A stretch of DNA of 64,000 nucleotides from an uncultured bacterium (GCA_947073545.1 CAMTMP010000020.1:1-64000); one strand, 5' to 3'. Shown: positions 42,164-50,797, counted from the first letter of the stretch. Program-made: numbers and translations. Notes: generated by a model not told the origin, from the sequence alone.

Positions 42164-44353
42164 ATGAGTAGTAAATTTGAATTGGGTCATTTGGAAGGGG
42201 AGAATTATGGTCTTGAATACCAGCCGGACAAAGGCGTGAAGGTGATCAAGAAGGACGGAAGTCTGGAGGCGTTTAACGTCCAAAAAGTTATCGATGCGGT
42301 GGGGAAGAGCGCATACCGTGCCCTTACCAAATTCACGGAGGAGGAGAAGCGCCATATCTGTCAGACGGTTGTCGATAAGGTGAATGAGCTGAACGAGGAG
42401 AAGATACCTATTCAGATCATGCACAATATCGTGGAGAGCGCGCTGGAAGATGTGAAGCCGATTGTGGCGAAGAGCTATCGCGATTATCGCAATTACAAAC
42501 AGGATTTTGTGCGCATGATGGACGATGTCTATAAGAAGAGCCAGTCTATCATGTATATCGGTGATAAGGAGAATGCTAATACGGACAGCGCTCTTGTCTC
42601 CACGAAGCGCAGCCTGATTTTTAACCAGTTTAACAAAGAGCTTTACCAGAAATTTTTTATGACCACGGAGGAGATTCAGGCATGCAGGGACGGCTATATT
42701 TATGTTCATGATATGTCTGCGAGAAGAGATACGATGAACTGCTGTCTCTTCAATGTGGCGGAGGTGCTTTCCGGCGGTTTTGAGATGGGAAATATATGGT
42801 ACAACGAGCCGAAGACGCTGGATGTGGCATTCGATGTCATAGGCGATATCGTTTTGAGCGCGGCGAGCCAGCAGTACGGCGGTTTTACGGTGCCGGAGGT
42901 GGATAAAATTTTAGAGCCCTACGCGGAGAAATCTTACAAGAGAAACATCGAGAAATATAAAAAGCTGGGAATTGACACGGAAACAGCGGAAGCGGAATCC
43001 CTTGCGGATGTAACGAAAGAGTTCGAGCAGGGCTTTCAGGGCTGGGAATATAAATTTAATACGGTGGCAAGCAGCCGCGGTGATTATCCTTTCATTACCG
43101 TGACTGCCGGAATCGGGACAGGGCGTTTTGCGCGGCTGGCGACGATTCAGATGCTCAATGTACGCAGGATGGGGCAGGGAAAGAAGGAATGCAAGAAACC
43201 TGTGCTTTTTCCGAAGATTGTATTTTTATATGATGAGAATTTACACGGTCCGGGCAAAGAGCTTGAGGACGTGTTTGAGGCCGGGGTAAAGTGCTCCGCA
43301 AAGACGATGTACCCCGACTGGCTGAGCCTTACCGGAAAAGGGTATATCGCCGGCATGTACAAGCAGTACGGCAAAGTGATTTCGCCTATGGGGTGCCGCG
43401 CGTTCCTCTCTCCATGGTATGAGAGGGGCGGTATGCACCCGGCTGACGAGAAGGATGTGCCTGTCTTTGTGGGAAGATTTAATGTGGGAGCGGTTTCGCT
43501 GCATCTGCCCATGATTCTGGCGAAATCCAGACAGGAGGGCAGGGAGTTTTATGAGGTGCTCGACTATTACCTGAATCTGATCCGCCAGCTTCACATCAGG
43601 ACGTATGCTTATCTGGGCGAGATGCGCGCGTCCACGAACCCGCTTGCCTATTGCGAGGGCGGTTTTCTGGGTGGACATCTGCAGCTTCACGATAAGATTA
43701 AACCGATTTTAAAGTCTGCGACAGCCAGCTTCGGCATTACGGCGTTCAATGAGCTGCAGGAACTTTACAACGGGAAATCGCTTGTGGAGGACGGCGCTTT
43801 TGCCTTGGAAGTACTGGAACACATCAACCATAAGATTGAGGAATATAAAGAAGCGGACGGGCATCTTTACGCAATTTATGGCACACCGGCTGAGAATCTC
43901 TGCGGTTTGCAGGTGAAACAGTTCAGGGCCAAGTACGGTATTGTGGAGGGCGTGTCTGACAGGGACTATGTGTCCAACAGTTTCCACTGCCATGTGACGG
44001 AGGATATCACGCCGATAGAAAAGCAGGATTTGGAGTACCGCTTCTGGGAGATGGCCAACGGCGGAAAAATCCAGTATGTGAAATATCCGATCGATTATAA
44101 TATGGAAGCCATCAAGACGCTGATCCGCAGGGCGATGGATATGGGCTTTTATGAGGGTGTGAACCTGTCGTTGGCTTATTGTGACGACTGCGGGCATCAG
44201 GAGCTTGAGATGGACGTCTGTCCCGTATGCGGCAGCCGCAATCTGACCAAGATCGACCGCATGAACGGGTATCTCGCCTATTCCCGCGTCCATGGCGACA
44301 CCCGTCTGAGCGAAGCAAAAATGGCGGAGATCGCGGAGAGGAAGAGTATGTGA
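42164..44353 (+). CDS. nrdD: Anaerobic ribonucleoside-triphosphate reductase (class III)
   Basis: 729 aa. Oxygen-sensitive glycyl-radical enzyme making dNTPs from NTPs. ATP-cone at residues ~15-110 (VIKKDGSLEAFNVQKVIDAV), large catalytic barrel, C-terminal zinc site YCDDCGHQ and CPVCGSRN near 672-692, and glycyl-radical Gly702 in RMNGYL. ATG 42164 follows ACGGAGGGG; the ORF from 42116 would start upstream of any site. Regulated by the two NrdR boxes. The stop codon is inside the outer arm of a structured element that separates it from nrdG. Confidence 0.97.
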   Translation: MSSKFELGHLEGENYGLEYQPDKGVKVIKKDGSLEAFNVQKVIDAVGKSAYRALTKFTEEEKRHICQTVVDKVNELNEEKIPIQIMHNIVESALEDVKPIVAKSYRDYRNYKQDFVRMMDDVYKKSQSIMYIGDKENANTDSALVSTKRSLIFNQFNKELYQKFFMTTEEIQACRDGYIYVHDMSARRDTMNCCLFNVAEVLSGGFEMGNIWYNEPKTLDVAFDVIGDIVLSAASQQYGGFTVPEVDKILEPYAEKSYKRNIEKYKKLGIDTETAEAESLADVTKEFEQGFQGWEYKFNTVASSRGDYPFITVTAGIGTGRFARLATIQMLNVRRMGQGKKECKKPVLFPKIVFLYDENLHGPGKELEDVFEAGVKCSAKTMYPDWLSLTGKGYIAGMYKQYGKVISPMGCRAFLSPWYERGGMHPADEKDVPVFVGRFNVGAVSLHLPMILAKSRQEGREFYEVLDYYLNLIRQLHIRTYAYLGEMRASTNPLAYCEGGFLGGHLQLHDKIKPILKSATASFGITAFNELQELYNGKSLVEDGAFALEVLEHINHKIEEYKEADGHLYAIYGTPAENLCGLQVKQFRAKYGIVEGVSDRDYVSNSFHCHVTEDITPIEKQDLEYRFWEMANGGKIQYVKYPIDYNMEAIKTLIRRAMDMGFYEGVNLSLAYCDDCGHQELEMDVCPVCGSRNLTKIDRMNGYLAYSRVHGDTRLSEAKMAEIAERKSM

Positions 44354-44479
44354 AAACAGCGAGACGGAAACATGCGGTCTCTGCTTGCAGAAGAGCGCAA
44401 GTTTATGGCGAGCGTCCATCATGAGCGAAGGCGAAGCCGCAGCGAATGATGGCTCTGCATGGAATGCAGAGGTTTTCAC
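44350..44479 (+). repeat. Post-stop structured element, copy between nrdD and nrdG
   Basis: Perfect 8-bp outer stem GTGAAAAC (44350-44357, includes the nrdD stop) / GTTTTCAC (44472-44479). Inside: CTGC-TT-GCAG (44381-44390, same TT-loop hairpin as helix 1 at 30300), CCATCAT/ATGATGG enclosing GGC-GAA-GCC (44430-44438), and CTCTGCAT-GGA-ATGCAGAG (44453-44471). GAA/GGA triloops match the spoIVA repeats. It lies within the operon leader of nrdG. Confidence 0.65.
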
Positions 44480-44498
44480 AGGAAAGAGAGATATTTTT

Positions 44499-45008
44499 AT
44501 GAGATATCATAATATAACGAAAGACGATATGCTAAACGGCGACGGTCTGCGGGTGGTACTCTGGGTAGCCGGTTGTTCCCACTGCTGTAAGGAGTGTCAG
44601 AATCCCCTTACATGGGACCCGGACGGCGGTATTCCTTTTGACGAGACGGCGAAGCGGGAAATCTTTTCACAGTTAGAGAAATCCTACATCAGCGGCATTA
44701 CTCTTTCGGGCGGAGATCCACTCCACTCGGCCAACCGGCTGGGCGTGAGAAACCTGATGGAAGAGGTAAAAGAGAAATATCCGAATAAAACAATCTGGCT
44801 TTACACGGGGGATCGATGGGAGGATGTTCTGCATTATCCGATGATGCAGTATGTGGATGTTCTTGTGGACGGAGAATTTCAAAAGGAGCTGAAGGACGTG
44901 AAACTTCTCTGGAAAGGGAGCAGTAACCAGAGGGTGATTGACGTACAAAAGAGCTTACAGCAGACCGATCCCTCAAATCCGGTGCTTTACTGCGAGAATT
45001 ATGCGTGA
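44499..45008 (+). CDS. nrdG: Anaerobic ribonucleotide reductase activating protein
   Basis: 169 aa radical-SAM enzyme that generates the glycyl radical on NrdD. The [4Fe-4S] motif CX3CX2C is Cys26, Cys30 and Cys33 in AGCSHCCKECQNP; SAM-binding GGDPLHSAN near 76. The start ATG 44499 (MRYHNITKDD) has GGAAAGAGAG upstream; the frame open from 44385 runs through the structured repeat and is rejected. The 145-base spacing from nrdD is unusually long for this pair and is filled by the repeat. Confidence 0.95.
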   Translation: MRYHNITKDDMLNGDGLRVVLWVAGCSHCCKECQNPLTWDPDGGIPFDETAKREIFSQLEKSYISGITLSGGDPLHSANRLGVRNLMEEVKEKYPNKTIWLYTGDRWEDVLHYPMMQYVDVLVDGEFQKELKDVKLLWKGSSNQRVIDVQKSLQQTDPSNPVLYCENYA

Positions 45009-45063
45009 CGGGAAAAAAGAGTTAGATCGCAGTAAAAGGCTCTGACATGGAGGAATGGTGCAA

Positions 45064-45498
45064 ATGGAACAGATTAAAATTAAATATTTTACGGATAAAA
45101 TTGAGAAACTGGCTTACATAGACGGCAAGTCGGACTGGATTGACCTACGCGCGGCGGAGGATGTGGTCTTAAAAAAGGGAGAGTTTAAGCTGATACCCCT
45201 TGGGGTGGCGATGGAACTGCCGGCAGGGTATGAGGCGCATGTGGTGCCGAGAAGTTCTACCTTCAAAAATTTCGGTATCATACAGACCAATCATCAGGGT
45301 GTGATCGACGCTTCCTACTGCGGGGACAACGATCAATGGTTTATGCCGGCCTATGCGGTCAGGGATACGGAGATTCATGTGAACGACCGGATCTGCCAGT
45401 TTCGCATTATGGAGAATCAGCCGAAGATCATTTTTGACGAGGTAGATCATCTTGCCAATGCGGATCGGGGCGGGCACGGAAGCACCGGGAAGCAGTAA
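45064..45498 (+). CDS. dut: dUTP diphosphatase
   Basis: 144 aa. Hydrolyses dUTP to dUMP, protecting DNA from uracil. Trimeric dUTPase motifs: [21 protein letters not shown] (P-loop-like), [10 protein letters not shown] with the catalytic Asp, and C-terminal GGHGSTGK. The start ATG 45064 has GGAGG ten bases upstream; ATG 45055 is too close. Follows nrdG, so dNTP supply and dUTP clean-up are likely co-expressed. Confidence 0.95.
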   Translation: MEQIKIKYFTDKIEKLAYIDGKSDWIDLRAAEDVVLKKGEFKLIPLGVAMELPAGYEAHVVPRSSTFKNFGIIQTNHQGVIDASYCGDNDQWFMPAYAVRDTEIHVNDRICQFRIMENQPKIIFDEVDHLANADRGGHGSTGKQ

Positions 45499-45533
45499 AG
45501 GATAGAGGAATCGGCATCCGGCGTGCATAAGAC

Positions 45534-45588
45534 AACTCCTTCCAAGACATACTATGGGAAACAATGGTAAGTCACGGAAGGAGTTTTT
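45534..45588 (+). promoter_or_regulatory. Terminator-like hairpin hiding the ribosome site of the spore gene
   Basis: AACTCCTTCC (45534-45543) pairs perfectly with GGAAGGAGTT (45576-45585), followed by TTT; loop of 32 bases. The right arm contains the only ribosome site (GGAAGGAG) of the gene starting with TTG at 45592. It can end the dut transcript and at the same time keep read-through mRNA untranslated. Confidence 0.75.
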
Positions 45589-45591
45589 GCG

Positions 45592-47013
45592 TTGGAAAAT
45601 AAAGAAAAAATGACAACCTCCCTGCAGGAAAGCATGGCGTACATGAAAGCGCATATGGCGCCGGATACAAGCTTCGATGTGGTCTATCGCGTGATTGATG
45701 TGGGCGGCAGACAGGCATGTATCTATTTTATTGACGGCTTTTGTAAAGACGAGCTGATGATGAAGATTCTACAGTACTTCATCGGTCTGACGCCGGACAA
45801 GATGCCGGAGAACGCCTATGAGATGGCGAAGAAGGCCACGCCCTATGTGGAGGTGGATCTCAAGGACAAGTGGGATGAGATCATATACAATGTACTGTCG
45901 GGTGTGTTCGCGCTCTTTATCGACGGCTATGACAGATGTGTGCTGATCGATTCCAGAACCTATCCCGCTAGGAGCGTTTCGGAGCCTGACAAGGATAAGA
46001 CGCTGCGCGGCAGTAAGGACGGTTTTGTGGAGACAGTGGTCTTTAACACGGCCCTGATCAGAAGGCGCATCCGAAGCACTGAGCTTCGTATGGAAATGAT
46101 GAATGCAGGGAAAAGTTCTCAGACGGATATCGTGCTCTGCTATATGGATAACCGGGTGGATCACGCTTTTTTGGAGAAAGTGAAGAAGCGGATTCAGAAC
46201 ATTAAAGTGGATGCGCTGACCATGAATCAGGAGAGTCTGGCAGAGTGTCTTTATCAGCGGAAATGGTTTAATCCCTTCCCGAAATTTAAGTTTACGGAGC
46301 GGCCGGATGTGGCGGCAGCCCAGGTGCTTGAGGGAGATATCGTGATTTTGGTGGACAATTCGCCCTCCGCCATGATTGTGCCGACTTCCATTTTTGATAT
46401 CGTGGAGGAGGCGGACGATTATTATTTTCCGCCTATTACTGGGACATATCTGCGGCTGACGCGGTTTATTATTTCGATCCTGACCTATATTATGACACCT
46501 ACGTTTCTTCTGCTTATGGAAAATCCCCAGTGGGTTCCCGACAGCTTTCAGTTTATCATGCTGCAGGAGGAATCGAACATTCCGCTGATTGCGCAGTTTT
46601 TAATATTGGAACTGGCCATTGACGGATTGAAGCTGGCGGCGGTCAATACGCCGAATATGCTAAGCACTCCTTTGAGTGTGATGGCGGCGCTGGTGCTTGG
46701 CGAGTTCTCTGTCAACAGCGGCTGGTTCAATTCGGAGGTGATGCTCTACATGGCGTTTGTCGCCATCGCCAACTACACCCAGCAGAATTACGAGCTTGGT
46801 TACGCACTTAAATTTATGCGAATTATCAATCTTATTTTGACAGCGACTTTCGGCATTTACGGCTATGTGGGAGCGATCGTATTTTTCGTACTATCCATTG
46901 TCTTCAATAAGACTTTGTCGGACAAGAGTTATATTTATCCCCTCCTGCCGTTCAATTTCAGGCAGTTGATGAAGCGGCTGTTTCGTCTGCGTTTGCCGGA
47001 GGCAAAGCAGTAG
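45592..47013 (+). CDS. spoVAF: GerA-family spore protein, SpoVAF-like
   Basis: 473 aa membrane protein of the spore inner membrane family. Cytosolic N-terminal ~270 residues with the GerA-family signature RTYPARSVSEPDKDKTLRGS near 123-142, then four or five membrane helices (from about 285). SpoVAF associates with germinant receptors or the SpoVA dipicolinic-acid channel and speeds germination. Start codon TTG, the ribosome site being inside a hairpin. No other spoVA or ger gene is next to it. The exact subfamily (SpoVAF versus GerA-type A subunit) is judged by length and lack of gerB/gerC neighbours. Confidence 0.85.
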   Translation: MENKEKMTTSLQESMAYMKAHMAPDTSFDVVYRVIDVGGRQACIYFIDGFCKDELMMKILQYFIGLTPDKMPENAYEMAKKATPYVEVDLKDKWDEIIYNVLSGVFALFIDGYDRCVLIDSRTYPARSVSEPDKDKTLRGSKDGFVETVVFNTALIRRRIRSTELRMEMMNAGKSSQTDIVLCYMDNRVDHAFLEKVKKRIQNIKVDALTMNQESLAECLYQRKWFNPFPKFKFTERPDVAAAQVLEGDIVILVDNSPSAMIVPTSIFDIVEEADDYYFPPITGTYLRLTRFIISILTYIMTPTFLLLMENPQWVPDSFQFIMLQEESNIPLIAQFLILELAIDGLKLAAVNTPNMLSTPLSVMAALVLGEFSVNSGWFNSEVMLYMAFVAIANYTQQNYELGYALKFMRIINLILTATFGIYGYVGAIVFFVLSIVFNKTLSDKSYIYPLLPFNFRQLMKRLFRLRLPEAKQ

Positions 47014-47259
47014 CGTGACAGGCATTGATGCGAAGGCTGATGGATGAGTTGAGGAGATTAAAATTAGGCGATATGAAACTAATGAATAACTAAAATTAGC
47101 TAATATAATTTGTGTATATTTCATGAAAAAGCAAAATGAGTTTAGCAGTACTTGTTATTTTGGAGCCGCGATAGTAAAATAAAGCCCAGAGAAACGGCAA
47201 TAATGAAAAATGATCTGTCGCGGCTTCAAATAATCAATTAGCTAAATGGAGGCTAAAAA
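47014..47259 (+). promoter_or_regulatory. Regulatory intergenic region before the SGNH/GH1 genes
   Basis: 246 bases without a gene. Holds the palindrome ATTAGCTAAT (47095-47104) and a second TTAGCTAA (47238-47245) just before the ribosome site, plus a 13-bp inverted repeat TTTGGAGCCGCGA (47159-47171) / TCGCGGCTTCAAA (47218-47230, one mismatch) with 46 bases between. A TATAAT-like box (AATATAATTTG) lies at 47103-47110. Suggests a regulated promoter with operator and a leader stem. Confidence 0.5.
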
Positions 47260-48369
47260 ATGGGATATGAAATACATACCGAAAAGGGACTTGTAAACAG
47301 GGGGAATTTGTACCGGATGAAAGAGCTGATGAGACGGGCCGAACGGGGCGACCGCATGACGCTGGCGTTTCTGGGCGGCTCCATCACGCAGGGCGCCGTC
47401 TCCTCACAGTATACGAACTGTTATGCTTATCTGGTCTATGACTGGTTCGTGAGGCGGTTCCCCAAGACGGCGTTTACCTATGTGAACGCCGGAGTGGGCG
47501 GCACACCGTCGCAGTTTGGCGTGGCCAGAGTGGACGAAGATGTGCTGGCATTTAAGCCGGATTTTGTCAGTATTGAGTTTTCGGTCAACGATGAGAATAC
47601 GGACTTTTACAGAGAAACCTATGAAGGGCTTGTGCGGAAGGTGTACGGAAACGTATTTGAACCGGCGGTCTTACTGATACATAATATGTTTTACGACACG
47701 GGCGTGAGTGCAGAGGAGAAGCATCGTGAAATCGGGACACATTACCATTTGCCAAGCGTCAGCATGAAACCGTCTATCTACGGGCAGGTGGAGGCAGGGG
47801 TGATTGACAGACGGGAGCTTACGCCGGACGACCTGCATCCCAATACGGAGGGGCACGCTCTGCTGGCGGAGGTCATTACGGATTGTCTGGACAGGATTTA
47901 TGCGCAGAGACAGGAGGCGGAGAAACCGTTTCCCATGCCAAAGCCTTTGACCCAAAACGCATATGAGGGAGCAAAGCGGTTCCAGAACCATAACAGCGCC
48001 CCGGTCTGCGAGGAATTTTATGCGGACCATACGCCAAAAAAGTATGTGAATGATATGTTCCGCCGCGGCTGGACGGCGTCGAAGCAGGGCGCGAAAATAT
48101 GCTTTGCGGTGGAAGGAACGGAGATTGCCGTGCAGTACCGCAAGTCGGTAAAGCACCCTGCGCCGGTGGCAGTCGCGGTGGTGGACGGGGATGAGGAAAA
48201 CGCGGTGATACTGGACGCCAACTTTGAGGAGACCTGGGGAGACTGTCTTTATATTGACACACTGGCGCATCGTATTTCTCCGGGTGCGCATCAGGTGGAA
48301 ATCCGACTGACGCAGACACATGAGGACGACGCTGTGCCATTTTATCTGGTGTCGGTCATAACAGCGTAA
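47260..48369 (+). CDS. SGNH/GDSL-type carbohydrate esterase-like protein
   Basis: 369 aa, no signal peptide, so intracellular. SGNH blocks: LAFLGGSITQGA near residue 36 (Ser), NAGVGGTPS (Gly), SVNDEN (Asn) and DDLHPN (Asp/His) near 190. Residues ~250-369 form a beta-rich module resembling the accessory domains of carbohydrate esterases. Deacetylation of oligosaccharides is a reasonable inference given the downstream GH1-ManA gene 78 bases away. Start ATG 47260 follows ATGGAGG. Hemicellulose/mannan acetyl esterases of gut Firmicutes share this architecture in outline. Confidence 0.78.
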   Translation: MGYEIHTEKGLVNRGNLYRMKELMRRAERGDRMTLAFLGGSITQGAVSSQYTNCYAYLVYDWFVRRFPKTAFTYVNAGVGGTPSQFGVARVDEDVLAFKPDFVSIEFSVNDENTDFYRETYEGLVRKVYGNVFEPAVLLIHNMFYDTGVSAEEKHREIGTHYHLPSVSMKPSIYGQVEAGVIDRRELTPDDLHPNTEGHALLAEVITDCLDRIYAQRQEAEKPFPMPKPLTQNAYEGAKRFQNHNSAPVCEEFYADHTPKKYVNDMFRRGWTASKQGAKICFAVEGTEIAVQYRKSVKHPAPVAVAVVDGDEENAVILDANFEETWGDCLYIDTLAHRISPGAHQVEIRLTQTHEDDAVPFYLVSVITA

Positions 48370-48447
48370 AAATGCGGGAAGTGTTAGTTTGCCTGTGATA
48401 GTGACTGGGAAGCGGTATTCTCAGGAAGAAAAAGTGGAGGGATACAT

Positions 48448-50751
48448 ATGTTTCGAGAGGATTTTGTGTGGGGCGTGGCGAGCAGCTCTTATCAGGTAGA
48501 AGGGAGAGACTTAGAGGACGGCGCTGGGAAAATGATCTGGGATGCGTTCACGGAGGAGGGCGGCATTGCGGATCATCAGAACGCCCGTGTGGCATGTGAT
48601 CACATGCACCGTTATCCGGAGGACTATAAGCTGATGCGGCTTCTTGGCGTGAAGGCTTACCGCTTTTCTGTAAGCTGGGCCAGAATTATGCCGGAGGGAA
48701 CGGGACGCGTGAACGAAAAAGGCATACAGCTTTACCGGGATATGATCGTGGAGATGAAAAAGAACGGCATCACACCGTATCTGACCATGTATCACTGGGA
48801 ACTGCCGCAGGCGTTACAGGATAAAGGCGGCTGGCTTAACGTGGAAAGCATCGGGTGGTTTGGCGAGTATGCGAAAGTGGTGGCAGAGAATTTCTCCGAT
48901 CTTTGCGAATATTTTATTACACTCAATGAGCCGCAGTGCTTTGTGGGGCTTGGACATTTGCATGGAGTCCATGCGCCGGGGAAAAAACTTTCCGTTCAGG
49001 ATACGTTCCGCATTGCACACAACGCGCTGCGCGCCCACGGACAAGCGGTAATCAATTTGCGAAAATATGCGGAGCGTCCCATACAAATCGGCTACGCGCC
49101 CACATGCGGGATGGCCTATCCGGCAAGCAGCGCCCCGGCGGATATAGAAGCTGCAAGAAAAGCGCTCTTTTCTTTTTACAATCCGATGGACAACTGGACA
49201 TGGAATGTGGCATGGTTTTCCGATCCGGTGTTTCTGGGGCATTATCCGGAGGAGGGGCTTACCAAATTTAAAGAATATCTGCCTGAAATTACAAAGGAAG
49301 ATATGGAATTAATTGCCCAGCCACTAGACTTTATGGGACAGAATATTTATAATGGCTATATGGTGCGCGCGGGTGCGGACGGGGAACCGGAGTTTGTGGG
49401 CAGACCGGCGGGATTTCCCAAAACCGCGGCGGGATGGCCGGTGACGCCGGAATGCCTCTACTGGGGGGTGAAATTCCTGTATGAAAGATATCAAATGCCG
49501 CTGTATATCACAGAGAACGGTATGTCCTGCCACGACATTGTGTCGGAGGACGGCAGGGTGCATGATCCCAACCGCATTACCTTTTTGGATAAATACCTTT
49601 CGGCGCTCCAGCGCGCGGCGGATGACGGCGTGGATGTGAGAGGGTATTTTGAATGGACGTTTTTAGATAATTTTGAGTGGAGCAAAGGGTATACGGAACG
49701 GTTCGGTCTGGTGTACGTAGATTTTCAAACGCAGAAACGGATTGCAAAAGATTCCGCATACTGGTATCAGAAAGTGATGGAGACAAACGGGGAGGTGCTG
49801 TCAGTGAATCAGAAGGAAAAACCGATTTTATTTTTAAACCCTGTATTTAAACAGATGATCTGGGGCGGCGAGCGTCTGGGTACAGACTGGCACTATCAGA
49901 TTCCCGGAGAAGGCACGGGAGAATGCTGGGCCGTGAGTGCCCATCCGAACGGGGATTGCACGGTGAGAGAAGGGATATATGCGGGAAAAACGCTGTCACA
50001 GCTCTGGGAGGAGGAGCCGGAACTTTTCGGAAATACAGGGCTTGACCGTTTTCCGCTTCTCACAAAGATTATTGATGCGAAGACGGATTTGAGTATTCAG
50101 GTGCATCCCGATGACGCTTATGCGGGGGCTCATGAAAACGGTTCTCTCGGAAAGACAGAGTGCTGGTATATTCTCGACTGCGAGAAAGATTCTACGCTGG
50201 TAATCGGCCACAACGCGAAGGACAAAGAAGAGCTGACCGCCATGATCAGAGAGGGCAGATGGGGTGAATTTATCAGAGAATTGCCGGTGAAAAAGGGTGA
50301 TTTCATCCAGATTGATCCGGGTACGGTGCACGCTATCAAGGGCGGCATCATGCTTCTGGAGACCCAGCAAAATTCGGATGTCACCTATCGGGTTTATGAC
50401 TATGACAGGCTGCCGGACGGCAGGCCCAGGCAGCTTCATGTGGAGCGGAGCATCGACGTGATCACGGTTCCGGCAAAGCCTGCGGCGGAGTGCGTCAAGG
50501 CTGTTGCAGACCTGCCGAAAGACCAGAAGAACTTATTGATTTCCTGCCCTTATTATAAGGTGTGGAAGATCGATGTGGCGAAGCGGATTTCCTTTCAGCA
50601 GGAGCATCCTTTCCTGATTATGAGTGTGACGGCGGGAGAAGGGCTGGTTAATGGGCAGATGATACAAAAGGGTGATCACTTTATTCTGCCCTGCGGCTAT
50701 GGAGAGGTGGACCTGCAGGGGGGGATGGAGCTGATTGCGGCCACTGTTTAA
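48448..50751 (+). CDS. Fusion of GH1 beta-glycosidase and type I mannose-6-phosphate isomerase
   Basis: 767-aa single frame. Residues 1-450 are a complete GH1 (alpha/beta)8 glycosidase: acid/base Glu161 in TLNEPQ, nucleophile Glu356 in ITENGMS, and EWSKGYTERFGLVYVDF. Residues 453-767 are a full-length ManA: FLNPVFKQMIWGG, zinc site QVHPDDAYAG (His553) and GTVHAIKGG. The GH1 C-terminal signature lacks the Ser/Lys/Tyr phosphate pocket, pointing to an unphosphorylated beta-glycoside. Cytosolic. A strong ribosome site and GTG occur exactly at the domain border (49789-49806), so a separate isomerase may also be made. Joins release of a sugar, perhaps mannose, to isomerisation after phosphorylation. 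Confidence 0.9.
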   Translation: MFREDFVWGVASSSYQVEGRDLEDGAGKMIWDAFTEEGGIADHQNARVACDHMHRYPEDYKLMRLLGVKAYRFSVSWARIMPEGTGRVNEKGIQLYRDMIVEMKKNGITPYLTMYHWELPQALQDKGGWLNVESIGWFGEYAKVVAENFSDLCEYFITLNEPQCFVGLGHLHGVHAPGKKLSVQDTFRIAHNALRAHGQAVINLRKYAERPIQIGYAPTCGMAYPASSAPADIEAARKALFSFYNPMDNWTWNVAWFSDPVFLGHYPEEGLTKFKEYLPEITKEDMELIAQPLDFMGQNIYNGYMVRAGADGEPEFVGRPAGFPKTAAGWPVTPECLYWGVKFLYERYQMPLYITENGMSCHDIVSEDGRVHDPNRITFLDKYLSALQRAADDGVDVRGYFEWTFLDNFEWSKGYTERFGLVYVDFQTQKRIAKDSAYWYQKVMETNGEVLSVNQKEKPILFLNPVFKQMIWGGERLGTDWHYQIPGEGTGECWAVSAHPNGDCTVREGIYAGKTLSQLWEEEPELFGNTGLDRFPLLTKIIDAKTDLSIQVHPDDAYAGAHENGSLGKTECWYILDCEKDSTLVIGHNAKDKEELTAMIREGRWGEFIRELPVKKGDFIQIDPGTVHAIKGGIMLLETQQNSDVTYRVYDYDRLPDGRPRQLHVERSIDVITVPAKPAAECVKAVADLPKDQKNLLISCPYYKVWKIDVAKRISFQQEHPFLIMSVTAGEGLVNGQMIQKGDHFILPCGYGEVDLQGGMELIAATV
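49789..49806 (+). promoter_or_regulatory. manA: Internal ribosome site and GTG start of the ManA half
   Basis: GGGGAGG, eight-base spacing, then GTG at 49804, in frame with and inside the fused gene. Initiation here would give a 315-aa protein beginning MNQKEKPILFLNPVF, the normal length and start of a class I phosphomannose isomerase. Confidence 0.6.
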
Positions 50752-50763
50752 GCGCGGTGCGAA

Positions 50764-50797
50764 GCGGGAGAATGTTGGATTTTAGGTATTCTCCCGC
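50764..50797 (+). terminator. Hairpin after the GH1-ManA gene
   Basis: GCGGGAGAAT pairs perfectly with ATTCTCCCGC around a 14-base loop. The U-run is poor (GTGTTAC), so termination is probable but not certain. 50798-50948 holds the promoter region of the next gene (TATATT near 50897). Confidence 0.6.
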
